64,000 bases of DNA, taken from the NCBI GenBank assembly GCA_963575745.1, contig CAUYUJ010017818.1, positions 159,607 to 223,606 of the forward strand, in the 5' to 3' direction. The position numbers and the translations under genes were made by a program. The notes beneath the pieces were generated by a model. That model worked only from the letters and a program-made list of their open reading frames with translations, had not been told where the DNA came from and searched no databases. Within the stretch, counting starts at the first letter, position 1; each line of letters starts with the position of its first letter. Origin of the DNA: Prorocentrum cordatum (taxonomy: Eukaryota > Sar > Dinophyceae > Prorocentrales > Prorocentraceae). Positions 10,350 through 20,299 of this stretch are shown piece by piece.

Positions 10350-10704
10350 TATAGCTCCTTGGTTCAATTCGTGCATCGGCATTGCCCCCAGATCCTGGTC
10401 CTTGTTCAGTCTGCATCGCCCGCCGGCAAGGTTTCGGGCTCCGCCCCGCTTCCTGGCACCACCTCGCGCAAGCCGGCAGCTCAGGCAGCTTAGGCAGCTT
10501 AGGTTCGGCCGTCGGTCCCCGTGCGCTAGGCAATTAGGCTCGCGCGTAGCCCGCCCGACCTCTGACGCTGCTGGCGCGCTCGCCTGGCCGCGACGGAAAA
10601 AAGCATCCATTAAGAAGCAGGTATTCAGACCGCTGGGCCACGCAGTTTCGTGACGACGCCTGGCGTAACCAGAGTGAGCGCACGGGAAACGACGGGATAT
10701 TCAA

Positions 10705-11260
10705 TCATGGCAAACGGGTACCTTTTTTCCCATAAAACACCTGACCATCCACGAGCCCAAGAAGAACGACGGGTCCAATATGTACAAGGCACCAGTGCGC
10801 ACGACCGACGCACAATACCCCCGGGGAGTCCGACAGCGCTTTCGTCTCCAGGATGCAGAAGGAATTAGGCAGCATGTTCAGCGACCTGTGGGTTGCACGC
10901 TGTGCCAAAACCTGCCGCACGAACGCCCAGCCGACTTTCGACCCGGCACTGCAGCCGCCAGGCGTGTGCCGAAATTTCATCCACGCGTGGAGCACTGAAG
11001 GCTACGACGATTACCGCGCTGGCCAGTTCATGCGCACCGAGGCCAACGTTCGCAGCTCAACTGACCGGGCCACGGCAGTCAGTAACGCCTCCAGCTCAGG
11101 CGCTGCCAGCAGCAGCGGGGCCGCCGCCACCAGGTTCCACGCAGCGGGAGAGCACCCGAGCAAGGGGAAAGGCAAAGCGAAGGACGGACCCGATTCACCA
11201 GGCAAGGTTGGGAAGAGGAACCAATCAACCGAAAGCCCATGGACCGAGAAACGGCATTGA
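10705..11260 (+). pseudogene. Hypothetical coding fragment, probable frameshift near 10820
   Basis: The + strand reads IHEPKKNDGSNMYKAPVRTT, then DAQYPRG in one frame. It then passes to the next frame as ESDSAFVSRMQKELGSMFSD, LWVARCAKTCRTNAQPTFD, PPGVCRNFIHAWSTEGYDDY and RAGQFMRTEANVRSS, followed by an Ala/Ser/Gly-rich linker, a KGKGKAK basic patch and a TGA stop at 11258-11260. The 3' two thirds forms one open frame from an ATG at 10853 (135 codons). Codon use favours G or C at third positions as in real genes of such genomes. I do not recognise the family; a basic Lys/Gly tail is common in element-encoded and nuclear proteins. It could be an expressed gene, if the frames are joined by a short intron, or a decayed element. 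Confidence 0.35.
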
Positions 11261-11448
11261 CAGTAACATTCAGTGTGGGGCACCACCCAGTTTCGCTGAG
11301 ATGCGGTTTTGACATCACACCAGGTATGTGGTGCACCTAGTAGCGCCACCCGCCTACACTGCTAACTTTCTTTCCTACGCGTGCGGCGGTTAGCCGCGTT
11401 CCCCTGCTCTCCTTCTATTTCTGCCTCCTACGCAATCACTGCGGCTCA

Positions 11449-11754
11449 ATGGCTGCTTCAGACTGGCAGCCCGCCGCGACTGCCCCTGCCAAGCGTCCCA
11501 TTGAAGAGCGCCCGGAATGTTTCATCGACGGCACCTCTTTGCGGGCTCTTGCAGTAAGTAGCGCGTGGCTAAACAAGAAAGCGCGCATTGCCTACACCCG
11601 CTGGCGCATACGGGGCGGTGTGCTAGCCCAACGGAAGACTTCAACATCCGCGATTGCTCGCTATTTCGCGGCTGAAAGAGCCCACCAGCTTTATCCGGGA
11701 TTTCGTGCGAATAACAACGGCAAGCCGGTGCCAGTGGCGGGTTTACTGAGGTAA
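11449..11754 (+). CDS. Hypothetical 101-residue protein
   Basis: An ATG-started frame of 101 codons with a balanced composition (MAASDWQPAATAPAKRPIEE at the start, YTRWRIRGGVL in the middle, YPGFRANNNGKPVPV near the end). No domain, signal peptide or membrane segment is visible. It lies 190 bp downstream of the fragment ending at 11260 on the same strand, separated by a pyrimidine-rich stretch. It could be an exon, an element remnant or chance. Confidence 0.25.
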   Translation: MAASDWQPAATAPAKRPIEERPECFIDGTSLRALAVSSAWLNKKARIAYTRWRIRGGVLAQRKTSTSAIARYFAAERAHQLYPGFRANNNGKPVPVAGLLR

Positions 11755-11859
11755 GCTTCGATACAGAGCGCCTGGCGTGCGCGTCAGTGTACACAGGGTT
11801 TTGGTGAGCTCTCCTCCTTCTTCTCCTTTTGCTTCAGCGGTTCGCTGACTCTCCCTCTC

Positions 11860-12720
11860 TTGTTTCACTGGGATCTTCCCTCGCGGCTGGGGTTGCCGCC
11901 AATACCGCCGCCGGATGGTGCTCCGTCAGCTTGGATATCACGCACAGTTTCACACTGGGAGTGGGCGGCGAGGTGCCCAGTGGCTGCCTCAGGCCGGTGC
12001 CACCCCCCCTGCTGATGGCCGAAGGGGTTCAGTTGGATTTCGATGCGCTGCGGACAGTTACGGTGCAAGGACTTCGAGTTCGGCAAGTGTCGTTGCGAGC
12101 GCTCACTTTCCACATGAGCTTAATTGGCACAGTCTGGGTTGGTTTGCCACGGCTGTCACAGTCAGGTTTGGCATCGTCAGCGCGGAAGAAAATTGCACAG
12201 CCACGATTGGCACAGTCAGCAGCAACTGCTCGAGTTTATGTTTCTCCCCCCCTCCTCCCGCACCGTGTGCCTGTCGTGCACTTCCTTCCCACCCCTCCTG
12301 CATCCTGATGCTGCAGCGGCCAGCTGCCACACCGTGGTGCCTACCGCGCTTGGCGTGTACTTCCCCTCCTCTCCTCTTACATACTTATGCCACAGCGGTC
12401 AGCTGTTCCACCAGGGTGCTTTCCCTCCTGTCTCACAAGGTTCTTCCCTGGCGGCTGGGGCTGCTGCCCAATACTGCTTCCTGAAGGCGTTCAGGCGGTC
12501 TGGATTGTATGCAAGGGTTCACGCAGGGAACGGTGCTGCGTCACACTCGCTGAGGTCAGGTGCCCCCGTGGCATGCTCATGGTTGGTGTCGGCCCCCACT
12601 GATGACAGGGAGGTTTCAGTGGGACTTCCGCTAAACTGCGTACAGTACCTGGACCTCGGGTTCGGCAAGTGTGGCTTTGTTCGTTCGTTGGCCGGCGTGT
12701 TCCTGCAGGGATTTCGCTTT
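11860..12720 (+). repeat. Diverged tandem duplication, ~565-bp period
   Basis: The segment from about 11870 (ggatcttccctcgcggctgg, then aatac) to about 12110 matches the segment from about 12436 (aaggttcttccctggcggctgg, then aatactgc) to about 12690. Shared words include gaggtgccc/caggtgccc, cccccctgctgatg/cccccactgatgaca and cgagttcggcaagtg/cgggttcggcaagtg. The copies are well diverged. No conserved frame was seen in both copies. Confidence 0.5.
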
Positions 12721-12929
12721 TGACAAATGTTACAGGTTTTGCTGCCGTTTGCAGGCTTGTCGGTGATGAGGTTGCCCCTTTTTCATTTTTGTGCCGACAC
12801 GTTGTTTTTGGCACTTGTGTCGCCTACTTCCCGGACGTCGTCGGGGTATGTCTGTCGGTATAGTTCGTCTCTGACGGTGCTGTTGGCTCACACCGAGCGG
12901 TCGACCTCTGCGTGTTTATGGTCGCGCCG

Positions 12930-12948
12930 CCGCGCCATTTTGGCTGCG
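12930..12948 (+). other. CCGCGCCATTTTGGCTGCG word, copy 2
   Basis: Identical over 19 bases to 10331-10349. The inner GCCATTTTGGC is self-complementary at its ends. Confidence 0.35.
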
Positions 12949-13194
12949 CTTACTTGGTGGTCGCCACCGTGGTTTCCAACGCCACCGGGTTTGGGAGTAT
13001 CGGTTCTGGTTCTCTTTATGAGTGGCTGTCCGCTCGCTCGCTTCGCTTGCCTTTCTTTCCCTACTGCCTGGTCGCGGCCCGACTAGTGTTCGGACGGCTT
13101 TCGACCCGCCTCGCGAGCCTGTTGACCAACAGTATCTATTCAGAAACAATTTGCCAAGTGTGTGGAAGCGTGGGCATTATTGATGTCCTTTTTG

Positions 13195-13708
13195 AGGTCC
13201 TCTTGGGGCCTTGTTCGGGCTTTTTGGGGGTCATCTTGGGGCCCTCTTGGGGCCCTCTTGGCCCCCGTAACTCAAAAGGAGGGGGTACTCAATTCAAGCC
13301 CCACCCCTCGGAGGCTCACACATTGCCTCTTGGGGATGTATTACGGCGCTCTTGAGGTGCTCTTACGCGTTCGGGGGGCCCTCTTGGGCCCGTCTTGGGC
13401 CTTTCTTGGGCCGTCTTGGGGCCAGCTGGAGACATCGGAGTGCCATAAGAAGCGAAAGTGTGAGAACGCACAAAGCCGTAATCTCCCCCAGTTGTTGGAG
13501 CCATTTTGGTTTCTTGGGGGGGGGAGGGCTCGGAGTGCGCTTGAAACCATTTCGGGGCCGTCTTGGGGCGTCTTCGATGTATGTGAAAGGCTATAGTGAG
13601 CCATCTTCAGATATTTTTTGTCATCTTGGCGACCATACTGGGCTGTCTGAGGCCGCGGGGCCATATTGGGCCATCTTGGCCGCTCTAACGCCTCGCGGTA
13701 CTCCCCTC
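13195..13708. repeat. GGGGCCCTCTTGG arrays
   Basis: Loose arrays of cttggggccctcttgg, gccgtcttgggg and gccatcttgg words at 13195-13265, 13375-13430 and 13545-13690, split by unique bits. They run directly into the ~120-bp module at 13709. Confidence 0.75.
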
Positions 13709-13828
13709 CCAGGTCCAGGGGAGAGGGTAGGGGGAGGTGGGGGGGAGCCCCTCCCCCGAGCAGGAGAAGGAGGGTTTCTGGAAAGAGCGAGGACAAAACT
13801 CGGCAAACCACCTATGCCCAGAGGGCTT
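13709..13828 (+). repeat. ~120-bp GC-rich module, copy 3
   Basis: Starts cccaggtccaggggagaggg, contains ccctcccccgagcaggagaagg and ends cagagggcttgtggga. It is the most diverged of the five copies and is preceded by ggccgctctaacgcctcgcgg, a lead also seen in front of copies 2, 4 and 5. Confidence 0.7.
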
Positions 13829-14117
13829 GTGGGACACACGGAGGAGTGCCTCCTGGAAATTGCGCGATGTGCCGCGTACATCTGGCATGCAACACAACCC
13901 ATATGACGTCGGGGCCCACGCTGGCATCCATGCCAGGAATAATAGATGCCCCAACAATTGTGTGCGCACTCGCGGACATCCCACCATTACCACAGGGTGC
14001 GTTCGGCCACTCGGTCAAGAGGAGCCATGCGAACCACGCGCGCGCATGCCGAACATATTCAACAAGCATCGTGCCTGCGCCACCTGAGCCAAATTCGGCG
14101 GCGAGCCCGATGGGGAA

Positions 14118-14262
14118 GTGAGAAGGGGCGGGCCTTTTCAGAATGCCCGGAAGTCCCCAGACATTATGAGGATATTTCTGATCTTTCCCCGAAGACGCAG
14201 AAAACCTCAAAGAAGGCTGGAGGCCTTCTGAGAAGTCCCGTCGCCTTCTGGAAGTTTCCCCC
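14118..14262 (+). repeat. Dispersed repeat with CTTCTGAGAAG words, copy 1
   Basis: Runs from gaagtgagaaggggcgggcc to ccttctgagaagtcccgtcgccttctggaag. It is homologous to the reverse complement of 32757-32895, including the shared word cttccccgaagacgcaga (or ccccgaagacgcaga). Palindromic cttctgagaag words lie at one end. Confidence 0.65.
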
Positions 14263-16085
14263 CCCTCGCTCGCAGCCGAAAGCGGGCCACGCACGCATCC
14301 CCCAGGGCGCGCATGCCGAAACCATTGCAACAGCACGTATGTTTCAAGTATTCCGCACAGCTTCTGGCCCGCCCCCCTCGCGTCTTGTGCAGGGCGTCGT
14401 CGTCGTCGTCGTGGTCGTCGTCTGTTCGTTGGCCGGCGCCAGGGGGGATGAAGTAGCAGGAATTTGAACGTCCTGGGATGCGAAACTGGCAAGTTTAAGC
14501 AATATTCCAATACGTTCGGGGTACAGGGCCGCCTTGTTCCTCCGTTGCCAATTGTGGACCTTTGGGCCAGCATGTCCTCTGCCCCTTTCGGATGCCAACC
14601 TGCTGGATCACCCAGGGGCGTGAGGTGAGGATGGCGTCATGTTTGACGAGTGGATCTGGCAATTCGGATGCGGAGCATCGCATTGTGTTCTCCATTAGGC
14701 TATTAAGACACCATGGATAAGACCCATGCCAGGAAACACCCTGCTTGCCTCCATGGTGTCCTGGGTTTCTTGGGTTGCGATGGTCTTTCGATGCTCAGCG
14801 TGACGTTCCCACACTAAGTATCAGTGGACGTCTTGGGGTCTCAGGGTGGGGTTTCTTGTGGAGGGTCTCTTGTGGCCTGGCCTCTGCTGTACTCGTTGTC
14901 CACCGCCTTCGGACTCGTGACCGCGGTCTCCCATTCACCAGGCCCCGTTCCCTTGTGGGCTCGCGTGGTAGGGGCCCTCGCGGGAGGAGTTGGCGTTGCC
15001 CAGTGATCTCAGGAAGGGGGATTTGCCCCGCCACACAATCCGCTGCACGGTCGTTGGCGGATCAGGGTTGGCGTCTCCGCGTGGCCTCGGCTCCAGATGA
15101 TTTCGCGTAAGTGGGCCCGCGTTCCCAAACTTGAACGGCCGATTGTCCTTTGCACCCCGAGTTTCCGTTCGCAGCCAGCATGTCGTGGCCCCGCCTCTCC
15201 AGTCTTCTTTTGGCTCGGTACGTTTGTCGAGAGACTTTACAAAAACTCATTAGCTGACCGTACCGTCACATCACGCTTGGAAGGCAGTTGGGAAGGCAGC
15301 AGTTTGTGATGGATTTCTTGCAAAGTGGGCGTTTGATGGTATCACCATTTGTCCAAAGCATGGGCGCCGCGCTTGACAGGCGATGGCAGCGGGATAACCA
15401 TGACGCTCTCGAGCGCACAATTGGACGATCGTTCAAACGCCAGTGCTCGATACTAGTAATGTAACGGTCATTCGCGGCGCGTCAGAGTCGACCAGTCTGA
15501 GACAGACACGTTGTGGGCAGGTCTCTTCAGACATGTGCGATGGTGGCGACCTCATGGCAGTCACGCATTCTAGTGGGAGGGTCCCCATCCAGACGAGAAC
15601 CAGTGGCATCGTTGATTTCTTCAGTGGATGATCCGACTACAAGTTGTTTTCCGGTGACAGTGACAAATGCTGGGTTGGAAATGTTATCCAGCAGCGTCCA
15701 GCGACATCGAGTTGCAGTTTGGCCCCATGAACGTTGGTGATCAAACAGGGCACGACATGCATCAAAGTTTCAAGTGGCCAGCGAACCTGATCTTTCCATA
15801 CCTTTCTGCGTATATCTGTTTACATATGTGTATAACTATATGTCGGCCGTGATCCAAGAGACATCGGAGACAGTGATCATGATGGTCGCAGTCTCACATC
15901 CAGTGGTCACGACAATGGCCTGTACTTACGCGGCAGGTAATTGTGCCAACGAGTATACTGGCGAGTGGTGATGCAAAGACCGTCACGCGCCACATTGGGA
16001 CGGCCATTGCGACCGACTCAGAAATAGACCTTCATCTGATACATGCATTCTGTAGTACCAGTGCAAAAGGCTTTTGCCTGCCATG
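14263..16085. other. No gene seen
   Basis: A short (GTC)n run at 14397-14432 is the only simple repeat. The remainder is less GC-rich than its surroundings and its frames are short and motif-free on both strands. Confidence 0.45.
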
Positions 16086-16144
16086 GAGTTCTCAGACATG
16101 CCCTCCAGCTTTCCGCGAGGCTTTCCGCCGGGGTGGCAAGCGAT

Positions 16145-16320
16145 CAACCCCACACCAAGCCCCGCGCTCAGCCCAACGCCCAGCCCCCTTCGCCAAGCCC
16201 CACGCGCAGCCCCATGCCAAGCCCGACGGCCAGCCCCGCACCTGGCCCCGCGCCACGCCCCAGTCGAATCTCGACGGCCCGCCCCGATGCCGTACCCGAC
16301 GCCGTCCCCGACGGCCTTGC
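16145..16320. repeat. Minisatellite, unit ~12 bp (GCCCCACGCCAA)
   Basis: About 14 imperfect copies of ccccacgccaag or cccagccc-type units. The + frame gives a Pro/Ser-rich stretch (TPSPALSPTPSP), the - frame Gly/Val-rich sequence. Treated as a repeat, not as a gene. Confidence 0.7.
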
Positions 16321-17090
16321 CGTCGGCGCACCCGGCTTCGAGCCCAACGACTCCCATGGCGAACTCCGTCTCCGCACGGGCGATTTTCACTTGGCCAGCG
16401 TGCACGGCCAGCAATTCTCTCCAATATTCTATTCTCTCCAATATTCTATAACTTGGGGTGCACGCGCTCATCTGGATCCCGAAGTCAGTAAGACAGAGGA
16501 TGGTGCTGCTCGTGCTGGCGAGCGCGACTCGCCTGGGGGCAGAGTACGCCGAATTGTATTTCACGAAGATCAACATCACAAACGCATGAACTCGGCAGCG
16601 CCGAGGGGCAGTTCTGCCTTGGAACGCCGACCGCCCGAAGTGGCACACGTTCAACAAGGTCAGCGTGAAGTTTGTGGCGGCCTCCTCGGCGAGGACGATC
16701 ACACAATTGCGCATCGGCAACCGACGGCCCCTACGTTCGTCCTCCCTTCTTCCTCCTCTCTTTATTCTCAATCCGGGTACGTTCTGCAGTGTCTGCGGCG
16801 GACCCTCAGCCCATCGCAGAGTTGTCAATCCGCTCGATGCCGGTTCTTTCCGATGTTGCTGATGTGGACTTGGGCCGCCACTGGAGGATTGTCCGTGCCT
16901 ATGTGCCTTCTCCCTGGACTGTGTCCTTGAATTGCTTGTTGCCTGGCGCAACAAACAAAAGATAGATCGCAAGCCTCGACGTCTCGTCGGTTCGGCCAGC
17001 ATCCGCCAGGGTCCAGACGCCCCCTCGCTTGGCTCATGGCCGAGACTCGGAATGAAGGAAACACTTGCTGTCAGAGGAGAGGGGCGTATT

Positions 17091-17252
17091 CGAAGTCGGG
17101 CGGGTCCTTCTACAGGAGGAATGCTCTAAAGCAGTCAATCCATAGTCTGGGGACGTTTTCTTGTTTTCTTTTTAGAAATGTGTGCGATCAGATTTTGACT
17201 ATTTTGTATGTTTCGTCCAAGCTCCGCCCGTAGGGGGACATGCCCGACCTAA
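17091..17252 (+). mobile_element. MITE family A, copy 1 (162 bp)
   Basis: Left end gaagtcgggcgggtccttct with acaggagga; right end ccgcccgtagggggacatgcccgacctaa, which is its near inverse. The interior is T-rich (tttcttgttttctttttag). The 8 bp on either side (ggcgtatt / gcttagcc) do not match, so the target duplication has decayed or the copy was rearranged. Confidence 0.75.
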
Positions 17253-17378
17253 GCTTAGCCGACGTTCCCCCCCCCCCTTACGTGCAAGAGGGGCACAGCG
17301 ACGAGAGCGAGTCGAGAGGAGGTCCTCGGTACTCCGTGGGCAAAAACGTGCCCTGGGGCCCCCGATGGGATAGCCTTT

Positions 17379-17560
17379 ACACTCCAGATTTCGTAATAGA
17401 AAGGGAGGGGGGTCTCATTTCGGGGGGGTCTCTTCCAGGCTATCTTGGAGGGCCTGGGGGGTCTGGGGACGATGTTTTGGAGGGTTCTCCCACGGGGGAG
17501 GTCTGAAATGGCGTGTCTTGGAGGGTCCAGACCCCCTCCCTTTTATTACGAAATCCGGAG
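17379..17560 (+). mobile_element. MITE family B, copy 1 (182 bp)
   Basis: Terminal inverted repeats of about 35 bp: left acactccagatttcgtaata with gaaagggagggg, right the inverse, ending ccctcccttttattacgaaatccggag. Both sides are followed by tagccttt (17371-17378 and 17561-17568), an 8-bp target duplication. The interior is made of gggggtct and cttggaggg words. Family A copy 2 begins at 17567, touching the duplication. Confidence 0.85.
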
Positions 17561-17566
17561 TAGCCT

Positions 17567-17721
17567 TTCAGTCGGGCGCGTCCCTCTACAGGAGGAATTT
17601 TCAAAATCGTCAAAAAATAGTCGGGGAATTATTTTTTGAGTACGTGTGGCTATTTTTCCAAGTTGTTGTTTTTCGTGTTTCGCCCAAAATCCCCCTTGTA
17701 GGGGGGCCATGCCCGGCCTCA
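17567..17721 (+). mobile_element. MITE family A, copy 2 (155 bp)
   Basis: Left end ttcagtcgggcgcgtccctc with tacaggagga; right end ccttgtaggggggccatgcccggcctca. Flanks gagtagcc / ggatagcc agree at six of eight positions. It sits immediately beside family B copy 1, so one element inserted next to the other's target duplication. Confidence 0.8.
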
Positions 17722-18074
17722 GGATAGCCAGCGGAGGCCCCTGGTGATAAAGACGACCACCACAATCTGGCCAGACAAATGAACGCACAGCTGCAAAGAA
17801 ACAGCGCCGACGATGGCAACGCCGATAGTGAAATCCCAAGGAGGGGACACTGTGGACCCCCCAATGGCACCCCTACGTTCCACGCCCCCTTTTTTTCACC
17901 GCCCCCAAGGTAATTCTTGACGCTTCGCGTATCCCCACCAGCCCATCCTACACCAGGCACTCGGACGAAGAGCGCCGATGATCGGCAGCTGTTCTCCTCC
18001 CCCTCTTCTTCCTTCTCCTCCGCCTTCTCCTCCTCCTCCCTTCCTCCTCCTCCTCCTCCTCCGCCTCTTCCTCT

Positions 18075-18459
18075 TCCTTGGTGGCGTCTTGGAGGTATCT
18101 TCGAACGTTTTGGTGGGCTCTTGGGCCTCGCGGGCGGGCGGGCGGCGCTCCGCCCGCCCGCGCGCAGGGCGCAAGAAGAGAGTCCGAGACGTCTCTTGAG
18201 GCCCTCTTGGAGGACATCGATCGCAGAAGGGGGAAGCATTTTTTAGCGTCGCCCCCCTGGGGGGCACGATCCTCGTGAGGGGTGTCGAATTTCAGCCCTC
18301 CCAGGGGTCGTTCTTGGACGCTAATTGCCCGCGGCCCCCCCTGTCCAGGTCAGTGGGGAGGGGGTAGGGGGAGGGGTAAACCCCTCCCCGATGGGGAAGA
18401 AGGAGGGGTGGAAGAGGAAACGCTCTAAACCACCGACGCCCAGAGGGCTGGTGGGATTT
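18075..18459 (+). repeat. Composite repeat with ~120-bp module (copy 4)
   Basis: Order of parts: cttggaggtat and cttgggcctcg words, ctcttggaggacatcgatcgcagaag, gtcgcccccctggggggcacgatcctcgtgagg, then the ~120-bp module from about 18338 (ctgtccaggtcagtggggaggg) to 18459 (ggctggtgggatttct). Shares its middle part (atcctcgtgaggg .. agccctcccagg) with the composite at 2850-2890. Confidence 0.75.
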
Positions 18460-18469
18460 CTCAATGGCG

Positions 18470-19181
18470 TGAGGCAGACTCTTGAGGTTTCTTGGGAACT
18501 TCTTGGGAAGCTATTTTGGGAGGCTTGGGCTCCTCTTGGACCCGTCTGGGCGCCCTTGAAGGCCCTGCTGGGGCGCTCTTGGGGCAATCTTGGAGGGCAT
18601 CGGTCAAGGAAGTAGGGTTGCTTAATTAGAGCCCCCCCCCCCCCAGGAACTCCAAAAATCGTTTCCTGCACCGCTCTGGGACCGCTCTTGGAGCGCTCTT
18701 CGGCGCTCTTGGCGCCGTCACGGGGCTTTATTGGGCCCTTCTGGGAGCTATCTTGAGCCATCTTGGAGCCATCTTGACGCCTCGGATGTGCATCGCAAGC
18801 GAAAAAGTGAGAACACCAAAAACATTGATTTTCCGCAGGGTTTTGAAGCATTTTGGCCTCTTGGATGCATCCTAATGATGCTCTTGTGGGCACTTGGAAC
18901 CGTCTTGGAGAGTTCTTGGAACGTCTTGGAACATCATGGGGACCATCTTGAGGCATCTTGCGCTATCTTGAGCCATCTTGGAGGGTATCTTGGGCTCCCG
19001 GAGGCCCTCTTGGAGCCGTCTTGGGCCATCTTGGGCGCTCCAACGCGCCGCGGAACCCCCTGTCCAGGTCAGTGGGGAGGGGGTAGGGGGAGGGGTAAAC
19101 CCCTCCCCGAAGGGGAAGAGGGAGGGGCGGAAGAGGAAACGCTCTAAACCACCGACGCCCAGAGGGCTGGTGGGATTTGAA
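18470..19181 (+). repeat. CTTGGNNCC arrays ending in ~120-bp module (copy 5)
   Basis: Loose arrays of cctcttggacccgtct, gcaatcttggagg and gccatcttggag words fill 18480-19050. A second ttggagggcatcggtcaagg spacer lies at 18590. The module copy at about 19060-19181 is almost identical to copy 4 (ccgaaggggaagagggaggg; ctctaaaccaccgacgccc). Confidence 0.75.
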
Positions 19182-19544
19182 TGAGATGCCCCTCGCCACT
19201 CATTACCCCCCCCCGCACATCACAGTGCGCTTGGTCCGTGGCTCACATCCGACTGGCGGCTTGGTTGTCGGGGTGGCTGTATACGGCAATTTCGCATGTG
19301 TAGTGAATTTGCCAGGCAAGCAGATGCCCGCGGTCCCGATCGATAAAGGGACCCTCTTCTGGATCAGAGGGGCCTCTCGCGCAGCATTCGTTGCAGGAGA
19401 CAGTTTTTCCCAACCCTCCCTTGGTTGGATTCTCGTTTTGGATAGAGCAGTGGGGCGCCAACTCCCTTTTTCCTTCTCCTCCCGCCCTCTGTCCTCCTCT
19501 CGCCTGCGTGCATCTGCCTGCTTGCATCCCTCGGGGGCCGGAGA

Positions 19545-20295
19545 GTGTGCACCACTCGCCATGTTCGAAGGTTGCTGGGGGGGGGGGGGAGCATAGTGCT
19601 GTCGTACGCATATCCAAACGGGACGTCGCAATTCCGTACGGGGGCTGCGATATGCGAAATTGTCGCCCTTTTCGAGGGATGCTGGGGCGGACAGCATAAT
19701 GGGTGCCGGCGGCCGATTCAAAGTAGACCTCGACGCCCCAGGGGGGCCGCGATCTGCAAAATGGTTGCCACTTTCGAGGGCTGCTGGCGGGTGGGGCAGC
19801 ATGGTGAGTGCCAGCGGCACGTTCAAATCAGACCTCGGCATCCGTCAGGGGGCTGCGAGGTGTGAATATGTCGCCGCTTTTGAGCGCTGTTCGGGGGGCC
19901 ATCGTAGTGGGTGCTGACGGCTGATTCAAATTAAACCTCGACGTCCTTGGGGGGCTGCGACGTGTGAAACTGTCGCCGTTTTCGAAGGCGTCTTTGGGGG
20001 GTAAACATGGCGGGTGCCTACGGCGGATTCAAATTTGACCTCGACATCTTTTGGGGGCTACGAAGTGTGACGCTGTCGCCACTGTCGAACGCTGCTAGGG
20101 GGCCAGCACAGTGTGTGCGTACGGCAGACTCAAATATCCCCAGGGGGAATGCGATTTGCGAAATTGTCGCCACATTCGATGGCTGCTGGGGCATAGTGGG
20201 TGCCCACGGCGGATTCCCATTAGCCCTCGACATTCCTGGGGGGGCTGTGAAGCACGAGGTTGCCGCCACTTTTGATGGCTGCTGGGGGCGGGGGG
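19545..20295 (+). repeat. Tandem repeat, ~100-bp unit, 7 copies
   Basis: Seven diverged units, 92 to 107 bp apart, each with ctgcgatntgcgaaattgtcgcc, then ttcgagggctgctgggg, then gggtgcctacggcggattcaaat, then agacctcgac. Anchor positions are near 19646, 19746, 19853, 19957, 20057, 20147 and 20245. In some units the + frame reads ICEIVATFEGCWGG and GGFKFDLDI, so the unit could once have been coding, but frames are not kept between units. A run of 13 G (19578) and other G runs accompany it. Confidence 0.75.
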
Positions 20296-20299
20296 GAGG

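Noticed and set aside
10331-12948. A genuine spliced-leader gene
   Set aside because: Only 12 core bases match; the leader's 5' part and CAAG end are absent and no Sm-type site or donor follows.
16043-16930. 295- and 339-codon frames over 16-17 kb as genes
   Set aside because: Largely the 12-bp Pro/Ser minisatellite on one strand and its antisense on the other; no motif in the flanks.
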